From positions 248,001 through 312,000 of the forward strand of contig NJBM01000004.1 of assembly GCA_005223045.1 (NCBI GenBank): a stretch of DNA of 64,000 bases, written 5' to 3'. The notes under the pieces were generated by a model. It worked only from the letters and a program-made list of their open reading frames with translations, was not told the DNA's origin and did no database searches. Made by a program: the position numbers and the translations under genes. This DNA is from Planctomycetes bacterium B3_Pla. GTDB taxonomy: Bacteria; Planctomycetota; Phycisphaerae; Sedimentisphaerales; Anaerobacaceae. Shown here in pieces: positions 25,065 to 33,847 of the stretch (position 1 is its first letter; each line of letters opens with the position of its first letter).

Positions 25065-28000
25065 ATGAAAGACGAAACCTCGATGTTCGGCGCTAAACCA
25101 GATCGCCTGGATCGACTGGTTTTCCATGCTCTGGGACAACAGGAGCAGGAAGATGAAGCCGCCCCAACAGCGTCGCTGGATGCAATCCTTGAGCAGCATG
25201 GCGGTCAGATCGGACGCTACAAGCTGCTCAGTGTCCTGGGCGAAGGCGGAATGGGGGTAGTGCACTTAGCTGAGCAGCGGCGGCCGATCGTACGCCGGGT
25301 AGCCTTGAAAGTTATCAAGCCGGGTATGGATTCCAAGCGCGTAGTTGCCCGATTCGAGGCCGAGCGACAGGCCCTGGCTCTGCTGGACCATCCGAACATC
25401 GCTCGCGTTCATGACGCCGGAACCACCAAGAACGGCCGACCTTATTTTGTAATGGAGTACGTCAAGGGTTTGCCCATTACCGAGCATTGTGACCGCCACA
25501 AGCTCACTGTCGAGGACCGGCTTGGTCTGTTTCTGCTGGTCTGTCATGCAGTCCATCATGCTCATCAAAAGGGCATTATTCACCGGGACATCAAGCCGTC
25601 GAACATTTTGGTCGCAACGGTGGACGACCGGGCGGTGCCTAAGATTATCGACTTTGGGATCGCCAAGGCCGTCAGCCAATCCTTGACCGGGAAGACACTT
25701 TTCACCGAGCAGGGCCAGTTGGTCGGCACACCCGAATATATGAGCCCCGAACAGGCGGATGCGGCCAGCGAGGACATCGACACTCGTTCGGACATCTACT
25801 CGCTCGGCGTGGTCCTGTATCAGCTTTTGACAGGAGTTTTGCCCTTTGACTCCGATACTCTTCGGGAAGGTGGAATCGACCACGTTCGCAAAGTCATCTG
25901 TGAGCAGGACCCAAAGACGCCAAGCACTCGTTTGAGCAGCCTGGGGGAAGAAGCCGAGACCGTAGCGCAGAAGCGGCAGACCGACGTCGCATCGCTGACC
26001 AGGCGGCTTGGCCGGGAGTTGGAGTGGATACCACTCAAGGCGGTGCGCAAGGATCGTACGAGGCGATACCGCTCGGCTGCCGAATTTGCCGATGACATCG
26101 AGAACTACCTCCGGGGGGCGCCCTTGATCGCCGGACCTGAGTCGATGACATACCGGGTCGGGAAGTTTGTCAGGAGGCACCGCGCCCCGGTCATTGCAAT
26201 CGCTTCGATAGCAGTCGTGTTGATCCTGGCGACGATTGTAAGCACGATCCTGTATGTGCGGGCTACCAGCGCCGAGAAGATATCGCAGGCGCAGCGGGAC
26301 AATGCCGAGCACGCGCGACAGGTGGCCGAACAAGAGCGGGGCAGGGCCGATCGTGAGGCGAGTCGGGCGCGCCGGAACGCCTATGTGAGCGACATGAGCC
26401 GGGCCGCCCATGCCTGGGAAACCGGGGATTTGTCACGCGCCCGCACGCTCCTCTCCCGGCATCGACCCCAGTCGAGCCAGCTCGGTGAAGCGAGCTTTGA
26501 GTGGCGTCTGCTGTGGGGACTGGCTCATGAGGAGAAAACGCTTTTCGGCTTCCACGCCGGCGCCGAGCCGGTGGCCTCTGTTGCTCTGTCGGCCCAGGCC
26601 CGATTCCTGGCCTGGTGTGACGATGGAGGCCGAGTGAGGATTGTTGACCTGGAAATGCGGCGTGAACGCCTCGTGCTTCCCTCGCCGGCGTCACGAATCC
26701 ACAGCTTGGCGTTCTCTGCCAATGGGCAATGGCTGGCGACAGGTGGTGACGACGGTCTCATCACCCTATGGAATGTTTCCACTTGGACCATGGAGGCTTC
26801 CCTGGAGGGGCATCGCGGCAGGGTCTCTCACCTGTCGTTCCGCACCGACGAAAAAAGGCTCGTCTCCCTGGGCGCCGACGAGACGGTCCGGATTTGGGAT
26901 TTGACGGTGTGGGCCGAGGTGAGCGCTTATGCGAATCCCGAAAAGGACGTAAAACTTAGCGTTTCCGCTGATGGTCGCTTGCTGGGAGCGTTCGGCGGAT
27001 TGAACAACACTGTCCGGTTTTACGGCCTGGAACCGAATCTGCCCTTACGCGCTACGCTGCCGCCCCAAAAGGGCATCATTCTGTCGGTTGAGTTTGCCGC
27101 GGATGCCGAGTCCGCCATCATTTCGGCACACGACAGCAGTGTCACCCGCTGGGAGCTCGACCCGCTACAACCCCGGACGACCTACTGGCAAAAGGTCCTC
27201 GTCTATCAGGTGGCCCTCTCAGCAGACGGCAGGATCCTTGCTACGGCTGGCGGTGACAACCTGATCAAGGTCTGGGACGTCGCGTCAGGGCAGGAACTGA
27301 GAGTCCTGCGCGGCCACACGGTGGCGGTGTCTCACCTGTGTCTCTCGGCCGACGGCCGCACGTTGGTCTCCGCCGACGTCGACAATAGGATCAAAGTCTG
27401 GACAACCGACCCGACCGGCGAGACCAACGTGCTCACCCATGAGGGTATTGTCGTCTATACTGCGGTCGCGCCCGAGGGCGAACTGCTGGCGACCAGTAAT
27501 CCCAACTTCTTCACCGTTGACCTGTGGGACCTTCGGAGCGGTGCAGCGAAGAGGTTCGTTGCCGACGCCAAGGCCGAACCGGCCTTCTCACCGGACGGCA
27601 AGTGGCTGGCCCTGCGCAGATTCACCGATCCCGTTGAGGTCGAGCTTTGGGATCGCACCACCACGCCATACCGCAAGGTCCAAGTCCTTCCCTGTGCATT
27701 TGCCATCGGCCATCAGTTGAGGTTCTCTCCAGACAGCCGCATCCTCGTGTTCCGTGCGCCCGGCGAAGTTCTGGAACTCTGGGATACGGTCGCCCGACAG
27801 AGTCTTGGCCAACTGCCGGACCACCCGCCGCACTGCGGCACCGCGTTCTCGAGCGACGGGGAATTCATTGCCACGGGTTCCGATGGTCGAATTCGAATCT
27901 GGCACGTCCGCTCTCGGGAGCTCTTGGCCGCGATGGAAGAGCAGCACGACAAAGTTCGATCGCTCTGTTTCTCGTCCGACGATAACATGCTGATTGCCGC

Positions 28001-28349
28001 CAGTGGCAACGCCGAGGTAAGGCGATGGGACGTCACCGACCCGGAGAACCCGCACCCGCTGTCTCCCCTCAGGGGTCACACTGCAGTCGTCCATCAGATC
28101 GCCCTTTCCCCCGACGGTAAGACCTTGGCGAGTGGTGGCGAAGACAGTACCCTGCGCTTGTGGGATCCGCTGGCGGGCCAGGAGTTGATGACACTTCGGG
28201 CTCATTCCGCCGTCATTGCTTGTCTGGCTTGGTCCCCCGACGGCCAAAGTCTCTACACCGGCAGTGGTGATGCGACCATCCGAATCTGGCGTGCGGCCAC
28301 TGAGCGGGAGGTTACGGTCCGGGGAGGCCTCGGCCGGCCGGACGATTGA
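25065..28349 (+). CDS. membrane-spanning Ser/Thr protein kinase with C-terminal WD40 propellers
   Basis: 1094 residues from ATG 25065 (a TTG at 25053 is also in frame). Kinase domain from about residue 49: glycine loop GEGGMG, Lys in ALKVIKPG, catalytic HRDIKPSN near 171, DFGIAK, and GTPEYMSPEQ as the activation segment end. A single membrane helix (APVIAIASIAVVLILATIVSTIL) lies near 374-398, then a charged coiled coil rich in Arg and Glu. About 14 WD40-type blades follow from residue ~505 (ITLWNVSTW, VRIWDLTVW, IKVWDVASG, LRLWDPLAG and others), enough for two propellers. The kinase is cytosolic and the propellers probably lie across the membrane as sensor or scaffold. Pairing with the ECF gene suggests it controls that sigma factor. 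Confidence 0.9.
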   Translation: MKDETSMFGAKPDRLDRLVFHALGQQEQEDEAAPTASLDAILEQHGGQIGRYKLLSVLGEGGMGVVHLAEQRRPIVRRVALKVIKPGMDSKRVVARFEAERQALALLDHPNIARVHDAGTTKNGRPYFVMEYVKGLPITEHCDRHKLTVEDRLGLFLLVCHAVHHAHQKGIIHRDIKPSNILVATVDDRAVPKIIDFGIAKAVSQSLTGKTLFTEQGQLVGTPEYMSPEQADAASEDIDTRSDIYSLGVVLYQLLTGVLPFDSDTLREGGIDHVRKVICEQDPKTPSTRLSSLGEEAETVAQKRQTDVASLTRRLGRELEWIPLKAVRKDRTRRYRSAAEFADDIENYLRGAPLIAGPESMTYRVGKFVRRHRAPVIAIASIAVVLILATIVSTILYVRATSAEKISQAQRDNAEHARQVAEQERGRADREASRARRNAYVSDMSRAAHAWETGDLSRARTLLSRHRPQSSQLGEASFEWRLLWGLAHEEKTLFGFHAGAEPVASVALSAQARFLAWCDDGGRVRIVDLEMRRERLVLPSPASRIHSLAFSANGQWLATGGDDGLITLWNVSTWTMEASLEGHRGRVSHLSFRTDEKRLVSLGADETVRIWDLTVWAEVSAYANPEKDVKLSVSADGRLLGAFGGLNNTVRFYGLEPNLPLRATLPPQKGIILSVEFAADAESAIISAHDSSVTRWELDPLQPRTTYWQKVLVYQVALSADGRILATAGGDNLIKVWDVASGQELRVLRGHTVAVSHLCLSADGRTLVSADVDNRIKVWTTDPTGETNVLTHEGIVVYTAVAPEGELLATSNPNFFTVDLWDLRSGAAKRFVADAKAEPAFSPDGKWLALRRFTDPVEVELWDRTTTPYRKVQVLPCAFAIGHQLRFSPDSRILVFRAPGEVLELWDTVARQSLGQLPDHPPHCGTAFSSDGEFIATGSDGRIRIWHVRSRELLAAMEEQHDKVRSLCFSSDDNMLIAASGNAEVRRWDVTDPENPHPLSPLRGHTAVVHQIALSPDGKTLASGGEDSTLRLWDPLAGQELMTLRAHSAVIACLAWSPDGQSLYTGSGDATIRIWRAATEREVTVRGGLGRPDD

Positions 28350-28393
28350 AAGGTGGAATGGAACGAGCCTGAGACCAGCAGCTACTCTGTGGC

Positions 28394-28702
28394 TTATGAC
28401 CTTAGGATTTGGCCCATGTCTTCCATTTCCTTCTGTGCCGCTTTCTTCTTGTGCTTGTGCTTTCCTCTTGAGGCCTCTATTTTGGCGGTGGCCTTGTCCT
28501 GCGGCGCACCGGGCTGACGGCTCTTGTCCAGCATTTCCTCCAGGCTGATTGTGCCGGTATCGTAGAGCCGCCAGAGATGCTCGTCAAGGAACTGCATTCC
28601 CAGCTTCTTGCCGGTCTGAATACCTTCACTTTCGTTATGGCCGACTGTTCCCCAACTCGACGACGAAGGATTGGCCTGGACGATCGCTTTGATGGGTGCA
28701 AA
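28394..28702 (-). pseudogene. 3' remnant of a pilT-like ATPase gene
   Basis: Open for about 100 codons below an in-frame TGA at 28705-28703, ending at 28394. The segment GIQTGKKLGMQFLDEHLWRL and then YDTGTISLEEMLDKS is the distinctive C-terminus of PilT/PilU ATPases (IQTGxxxGMQ...DxxLxxLxxxGxIS). No Walker motifs remain upstream; instead the sequence runs into the 5' end of the isochorismatase-like gene on the other strand. A Lys/His-rich tail (KHKHKKKAAQKE) closes it. This is a truncated leftover, unlikely to be functional. Confidence 0.65.
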
Positions 28703-29600
28703 TCAATCCTCAAATCCCACCAGGCAATCAAAAGGTGAACGTGATGGAGGCAAGAAGAGATCATCCCTTACCATTCCCACATGGTACTACCAGCAATTCG
28801 ACGCTGATTATGCTCTCGATGTGCCGGAGAAAGGTTTCGGAGGCTGGAAGAAGACAAACTTGGAATTCTCACGTGCACATATAGCGGTAGTAGTGATGCA
28901 TGCGTGGGACCTGGGCACGCGAGAGAAGTTTCCAGGTTGGTGGCGATCCGTGCCTTATGCCCCCCGGTCTCAGACTATTTTACGCGCGGTATTTCCACAT
29001 CTTTTGGAAGCAGTGCGGCGTTCAGAAATACCCCTGTTTCATGTAGTAGGCGGTGAGAATGAATATTGGAAAAATCTACCTGGTTACAAACATGCTGCTT
29101 CGCTGGCGGGTCCTGATACAGAAGCCCCTGAACAAGTGGCTTCTGATCCACTGCGGGATAAATTAGCAGCATTCCGGCAGAAACATTGTTTCGTCGGGCA
29201 GCATAACCAAAAGGATGTGGAACGAGGGTTTGAGCAGTTGGATTTCGCCGAGCAAGCCCGTCCGGCAAGCGATGAGGGTATAGCGGAAAACTCGCGGCAG
29301 CTTTTTGCGCTGTGCAAGGAACGCGGCGTGAACCATCTGGTCTATTGTGGTTTCGCCATTAATTGGTGTCTTCTGCTTTCTCCCGGTGGTATGGCAGAGA
29401 TGCACAAGTACGGGCTCTGGTGCTCGGCCCTTAGACAGGCTACAACGGCTGTAGAAAATAGAGAAACGGCTCGAAATGAGCTTTGTAAGGAGATCGCCTT
29501 GTGGCGTGTTGCCTTAGCGTTTGGCTTCGTCTTTGATGTCAATGACTTCATCAATGCCTTAGTAGTTGTTTCAATGAACTGCGCGAAATCATACAGATGA
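28692..29600 (+). CDS. isochorismatase-like cysteine hydrolase
   Basis: About 302 residues if ATG 28692 is used (28671 also possible). The homologous part appears to begin near 28765 (SLTIPTWYYQQFDADYALDV), so the first ~25 residues may not be native. Visible fold marks are the hydrophobic strand AHIAVVVMHAWDLGT with the nucleophile-assisting Asp, a Lys-containing middle region, and VNHLVYCGFAINWCLLLS with the catalytic Cys. Family members hydrolyse amides or vinyl ethers; the substrate here is unknown. Its 5' end abuts the pilT remnant, suggesting a recombination junction that replaced the original start region. Confidence 0.7.
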   Translation: MGANQSSNPTRQSKGERDGGKKRSSLTIPTWYYQQFDADYALDVPEKGFGGWKKTNLEFSRAHIAVVVMHAWDLGTREKFPGWWRSVPYAPRSQTILRAVFPHLLEAVRRSEIPLFHVVGGENEYWKNLPGYKHAASLAGPDTEAPEQVASDPLRDKLAAFRQKHCFVGQHNQKDVERGFEQLDFAEQARPASDEGIAENSRQLFALCKERGVNHLVYCGFAINWCLLLSPGGMAEMHKYGLWCSALRQATTAVENRETARNELCKEIALWRVALAFGFVFDVNDFINALVVVSMNCAKSYR

Positions 29601-29752
29601 AAGAGGGGCTGTCTAAGCCATAAAGCCAACGAACTACTCCAATAAAAGAAATCTCACACAAACGCCGGGACGACTTTTGTCAAAAGGCCCGCGCCGACAT
29701 AGTGGCGGTGCAGGCTTCTTCTTTGAATCATCTGTTTGCTTGTTGTACGGCT

Positions 29753-30535
29753 TTACCTCTTAGTCGCAGCGGTCAGAATACCTTTCAAGGCGGCAGCCCT
29801 GACGTGTGTGGGCTGGTCATCGCCCTTGGTTTCTCTGTATAAAGCTACCGCCTCGGACTTCCTACCGTCGGCCAGCAACCGCTCGGCACAGACCAGGCAG
29901 GCGTCGGCCACCGGCATCTTCATGTTGGCAGGCGCTTTCTTCGCGAACTTGCTTAGTTCCTTGGCCGCAGCCGACGTGCCGATCAGACCCAGCGATTGGG
30001 CCGCAGCTCTGGCGACCTGGATGTCGGAATCGCCGAGAAGCTTCGAGAGGACCATGAGGCTCTTCTTGTCGCGACGTGCGCCCAGCGAACCGATAATGCC
30101 TGGCTTGAGCTTGCTGCTGACCTCCGGTAAAGCGTCCCGCATCGCCTCGGCCGCCTTCTCGTCCGGAATGCGTTCCAGGGCGTAGCGTGCGATGTGCGAG
30201 GTCTTCTCGTCGGCCAAAAGGGCGGCGAGGGCCTCGATGGACTGGATCGTGCCCACGATTCTCAGTTTGCGGCACACATAGTCCTGTGCGGATCGTGAGA
30301 TGCCGCCGGCAAGTGCGTCCACCAGACTTTTTTCCAGCGCCTTACGTGCAGCGGCATCGCCGTGCGTGGCGACGATCGCCTGGTCGATCGGCTCCAGGGC
30401 ATCGCGGTCTGCGCCCCAGTCATAGGTCTTAAGCGTTTCCAATGCTTTGTCTACTGCTGCCGAATCCGTCTGGGCAACGGCTACGGTAGCCGTGTCAGCC
30501 GCCAGTGTCATTTTGGTAGTCTCTTTACTCGTCAT
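29753..30535 (-). CDS. HEAT-repeat protein
   Basis: 260 residues from ATG 30535, with AAGGAGA at good spacing; a longer frame opens at 30580 inside the preceding gene. No signal peptide is clear. From residue ~70 several HEAT units are seen (SIEALAALLADEKTSHIARYA; AAEAMRDALPEVSSKLKPGI; SLMVLSKLLGDSDIQVARAA; SAAAKELSKFAKKAPANMK). In this lineage such proteins commonly sit beside Gfo/Idh oxidoreductases in sugar-degradation loci, as here (32 bp after the oxidoreductase), but the role is unknown; scaffold or partner binding is the safe reading. Confidence 0.75.
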   Translation of the reverse strand: MTSKETTKMTLAADTATVAVAQTDSAAVDKALETLKTYDWGADRDALEPIDQAIVATHGDAAARKALEKSLVDALAGGISRSAQDYVCRKLRIVGTIQSIEALAALLADEKTSHIARYALERIPDEKAAEAMRDALPEVSSKLKPGIIGSLGARRDKKSLMVLSKLLGDSDIQVARAAAQSLGLIGTSAAAKELSKFAKKAPANMKMPVADACLVCAERLLADGRKSEAVALYRETKGDDQPTHVRAAALKGILTAATKR

Positions 30536-30567
30536 AATCAAGTCTCCTTGTCGCAACCATCGCTTTC

Positions 30568-31812
30568 TTAAATCACCCATGGCTCTCTTCTCGCAACGTC
30601 AACGAGGCGGTTGGCTTCGTCGTCGTCAATGAACTGTTGTTTCACCGTGTTCCACTTCAACGACCGTTCCAGTTCGTAGGCAATAAGGAACAGGTGGCAT
30701 ACCGTTGTCGTGTGGACCGCGTATTCGATGTCGCGGAACGGCTTCCTGCGCGTCTTGACGCAGTCGATGAAGTCTCCGTAGATGCCGCCGCTTCCGGCAT
30801 AACCGGGGACCGGCTTCGAGGGGCCTTTCTCATTCGTACCTTCTACTTCCAGGTTGCCTCGATCCGGGTAATTGTGGTGGATAAGCTTGCCGTTCGGATA
30901 GCGACAGGTTGCGAACTTCTTGCCGTCTTCGTTGTGGAAGATGACTTCCTGAGGCTCCAGTTCCCTGACATCAATGGCAAAAGTAGCGCCGCCGAAATGA
31001 TGTGCGCCCCAGTCGGTCATACCGCCGCCGGAGTAATCCCTGAACGACCGCCAGGATGTTCCGTCGATACTGTAACTGCCGCTGCATCGGTGGGGATGGT
31101 ACGGCGCCCAGGGGGCGGGACCGAGCCACATATCCCAGTCGAAGCCTCTGGGGACTCGTTCCCCTTTCTTGTTGCAGTCCGTCGGAAACGGACCAACGTT
31201 AACGTTGATCGACTTGACGACACCTTTGTCTCCATTCCAGCAGGGATCGACCGTCTTCCTGTAATCTCCAAGCACACGCTGGCTGCCGCCGGATACGACG
31301 CAACTATAACGCCGGGCTGCGTCGATCATCAGCTTGCCTTCGCGGAGCGTCTTGGTCTCGGGCTTCTGGCAGTAGATGTCCTTCTTGTTGCGGCATGCCT
31401 CGATCACTATGATCGCGTGCCAGTGATCCGGTGTTGCGCAATGCACAGCGTCGATATCATCGCGCACCATGATTTCGCGGAAGTCGTTATAGGTTTTGCA
31501 GTCCTTGTTGCCGTACTTCTCGTTCACACGTTTCATTGCGTCGCGGCGAGCGTCCTTTTTTACGTCGCACACGGCAACGTACTGGACATCGTCCCGACCC
31601 AGGAATGTACCCAGGTCGCCCCGGCCCATGTTGCCGATGCCAATGCCGGCCATCACAATACGGTTACTTGGCGCGGTGTTACCGTCTTTGCCCATCGCGG
31701 ACGCCGGGATCAGGTAGGGCAGCGCCACCGATGCTGCCGCTGCTTTCAGAAATGTTCTTCGACCATGAGACGCGCCCCGGTCATTCGCTGGTTTGCTCTT
31801 TTGGTTTGCCAC
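30568..31812 (-). CDS. Tat-exported Gfo/Idh/MocA family oxidoreductase
   Basis: 414 residues from GTG 31812 (AAAGGA upstream). The N-terminus has a twin-arginine signal (GRRTFLKAAAASVALPYLIP). The Rossmann part begins RIVMAGIGIGNMGRGDLGTF; CATPDHWHAIIVIEACRN and YCQKPETKTLREGK correspond to the cofactor/active-site segments, with QKP in place of the usual EKP, as often seen in exported members. DWGAHHFGGATFA supplies catalytic acid/base residues. Expected to be a periplasmic NAD(P)-dependent sugar dehydrogenase or glycoside-modifying enzyme; substrate unknown. It forms an operon with the HEAT gene. Confidence 0.88.
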   Translation of the reverse strand: MANQKSKPANDRGASHGRRTFLKAAAASVALPYLIPASAMGKDGNTAPSNRIVMAGIGIGNMGRGDLGTFLGRDDVQYVAVCDVKKDARRDAMKRVNEKYGNKDCKTYNDFREIMVRDDIDAVHCATPDHWHAIIVIEACRNKKDIYCQKPETKTLREGKLMIDAARRYSCVVSGGSQRVLGDYRKTVDPCWNGDKGVVKSINVNVGPFPTDCNKKGERVPRGFDWDMWLGPAPWAPYHPHRCSGSYSIDGTSWRSFRDYSGGGMTDWGAHHFGGATFAIDVRELEPQEVIFHNEDGKKFATCRYPNGKLIHHNYPDRGNLEVEGTNEKGPSKPVPGYAGSGGIYGDFIDCVKTRRKPFRDIEYAVHTTTVCHLFLIAYELERSLKWNTVKQQFIDDDEANRLVDVARREPWVI

Positions 31813-32142
31813 GTTTTGATCCTTTCTTTAGGTCAGTGTGGATAATTGCTTTGAGTCATATCAATTCTGAATCTAACGTGCTTAATTTGACATTACCCTT
31901 TCTACACGGTCACACAGTATACAACCGTCTCCGTACGCCAGCAACAACAATCCTACGAAATACACCTTGGACTATCAAGAAATATAACTTCCATAGCCGC
32001 CTTGTTGAGAACTCGTAGGATGCAAATGTCATCACACTACGGGTAGAGTCACTCGCAAGAAAGACAAGTAATGTGCTATCCAGGGAAACAACGCGCCAAA
32101 ATCGCCACCGTTTAGGCCTGAGAAGCCAGTTTACACCTATGA
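31813..32142. other. intergenic region without a supported gene
   Basis: 330 bp between the sulfatase stop and the oxidoreductase start, both genes on the minus strand. It should contain the promoter of the oxidoreductase/HEAT pair, and possibly the end signal of the sulfatase transcript, but no strong hairpin or consensus pair is visible. Confidence 0.35.
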
Positions 32143-33759
32143 TTATTCTTTTGCATCCGGGCTCACACGGTGCTTGCCCCGAGCACGAGCCGCGGCTCGC
32201 TCCTTCTCCGTGAGGCTCATATTATAGGTGGCGCCAAATCCCTCGACCTGCCGATAGATGTAATTCCGCCAGGGATCTTTGCCGTCGATCCTGGGATCGG
32301 CCGTTTCCTTCAGATAGGCTCTTAGCCGCTCCCAAAGTCTCTGTTTGGCTTCGGCATGCTGCGGATTCTCGGCCAGATTGTTGATCTGGTGTGGATCCGA
32401 GTGCACGTCGTAGAGTTCCTCCTGCGGACGCTTGCCAAAACCCAACTCGAAGGCGAGAGGGAAGTCGATCCGAGTTTGATCACGCAGCATGAAGTCTTTA
32501 AACGGACCATCGTCGATATCACCGTGCGGCGCTTTGTTCGAGGAGATAAACTCCGGACCGCCGGTGGGCCAGCGATCCGGCGTAAGGTTTCTAATATACA
32601 GATAATCGTGAGTTCGAATGGCGCGAATCGGATAAGTCGCACCGCCGGGCCTGCAGTAGGTGTGCCGTTCGAGACCGGTCACGACGTGGTCGCGATCTTC
32701 GTCAAGGCGACCGTTGCGATCGGACTTGAGCAGCGGAATCAGACTGCGACCCGTGACGGTCCCGGGAATACCGACTCCGGCTGCTTCAAGAAATGTTGGC
32801 GCCAAGTCGATGTGCCCGATGAAATCGTCCACACGGCGACCACCCGGGACATGGTCGCCCCAACGAATTGCCGTGGGCATCCTGACCCCCCCGTCATAGA
32901 GCGTGGTTTTGGTGCGGCTAAACGGCATGCCGTTATCGGATGTCACCACTACGATTGTGTTGTCGAGCTCTCCGAGCTTCTCCAGCTTCTTGAGCATGAG
33001 GGACAAGTGCTTATCGAAGTGCTCAATTTCGTAGTAGTAATCGAGAATCTCACTCCGAACCTCCGGCGAGTCGGGCAGATAAGGAGGCGCCACCACATTC
33101 TCCTCGCTCAATCCTGATCGCCGGCCAATCCCGATATCGTATTCGCGGTGCGGTTCGGAGCATCCGAACCAAAACATGAACGGAGCTCCGCCTGGCCGAT
33201 CTGCGAGAAAATCCTCAAAGTTGGCGGCGTAGTTGCGTGTGTTGATGCCTATCGGCGGGTCCACCTCTAACCGGGCGGCGTATTCCTTGCCGTTGGGATG
33301 TCGATTCAGACCGCCCGCACGCCAGTCCCCCGGCGCCCAGGGTTTGCCAACGAATCCAACGTGGTACCCCGCGTCTTCCAGCAAGTGAGTGAACAGCGGA
33401 TACTCGGGATGCAGGGTGCCGAATAGAACGCCGGCTTCGCCTACCTGCCAGATTTGCCTGCCTGTCAGGATTGCCGATCGTGACGGCGTGCACGAAGGAC
33501 ATGCCGCAAAGGAGTGGGTAAACAGGACGCCCTCTCTCGCTACACGGTCGAAAGCAGGTGTCTTGACCACTGGATCGCCAAGGATGCTTGTGTGGGGATA
33601 AGACTGGTCATCGGAGATAGCGAACAGGATATTCGGCCGCTGATGGTTCTTCTTTGTCGTGCCGTTTGCCCCCCGGTATTGACTTGTTCGGCATCCAATC
33701 CCCACGATGCCGGATGCAAATCCGAGCGCTGCGCTGCGCAGAAATCCTCTTCGTTTCAT
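32143..33759 (-). CDS. exported sulfatase (arylsulfatase family)
   Basis: 538 residues. The N-terminus MKRRGFLRSAALGFASGIVG ends in IGC, combining a Tat-like RR with a possible lipobox. RPNILFAISDDQSYP gives the metal-binding Asp pair (about 50-51). Cys90 in C-T-P-S-R (90-94) is the residue turned into formylglycine by a sulfatase-maturing enzyme. Other conserved parts are GYHVGFVGKPWAPG, NTIVVVTSDNG and the C-terminal ELYDVHSDPHQINNLAE. It probably removes sulfate esters from polysaccharides in the periplasm or outside. The maturing enzyme is not in the window. Confidence 0.92.
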   Translation of the reverse strand: MKRRGFLRSAALGFASGIVGIGCRTSQYRGANGTTKKNHQRPNILFAISDDQSYPHTSILGDPVVKTPAFDRVAREGVLFTHSFAACPSCTPSRSAILTGRQIWQVGEAGVLFGTLHPEYPLFTHLLEDAGYHVGFVGKPWAPGDWRAGGLNRHPNGKEYAARLEVDPPIGINTRNYAANFEDFLADRPGGAPFMFWFGCSEPHREYDIGIGRRSGLSEENVVAPPYLPDSPEVRSEILDYYYEIEHFDKHLSLMLKKLEKLGELDNTIVVVTSDNGMPFSRTKTTLYDGGVRMPTAIRWGDHVPGGRRVDDFIGHIDLAPTFLEAAGVGIPGTVTGRSLIPLLKSDRNGRLDEDRDHVVTGLERHTYCRPGGATYPIRAIRTHDYLYIRNLTPDRWPTGGPEFISSNKAPHGDIDDGPFKDFMLRDQTRIDFPLAFELGFGKRPQEELYDVHSDPHQINNLAENPQHAEAKQRLWERLRAYLKETADPRIDGKDPWRNYIYRQVEGFGATYNMSLTEKERAAARARGKHRVSPDAKE

Positions 33760-33847
33760 GTCTTGTCCCCTGTTGTTCGATTGTTCGGCAAGCCCACCCC
33801 TATGAACAAGTGTACCCTACGGGTTTTTCTGGTGGACAAGTAGCAGA

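Noticed and set aside
28477-28764. 95-codon minus-strand frame over the pilT remnant
   Set aside because: Out of frame with the recognisable PilT C-terminus; Arg/Ser-rich text with no homology.
30637-31845. 402-codon open frame on the plus strand
   Set aside because: Lies antisense across the Tat-exported oxidoreductase, whose motifs are clear. The antisense product has no recognisable fold; it is a by-product of GC-rich codon usage.
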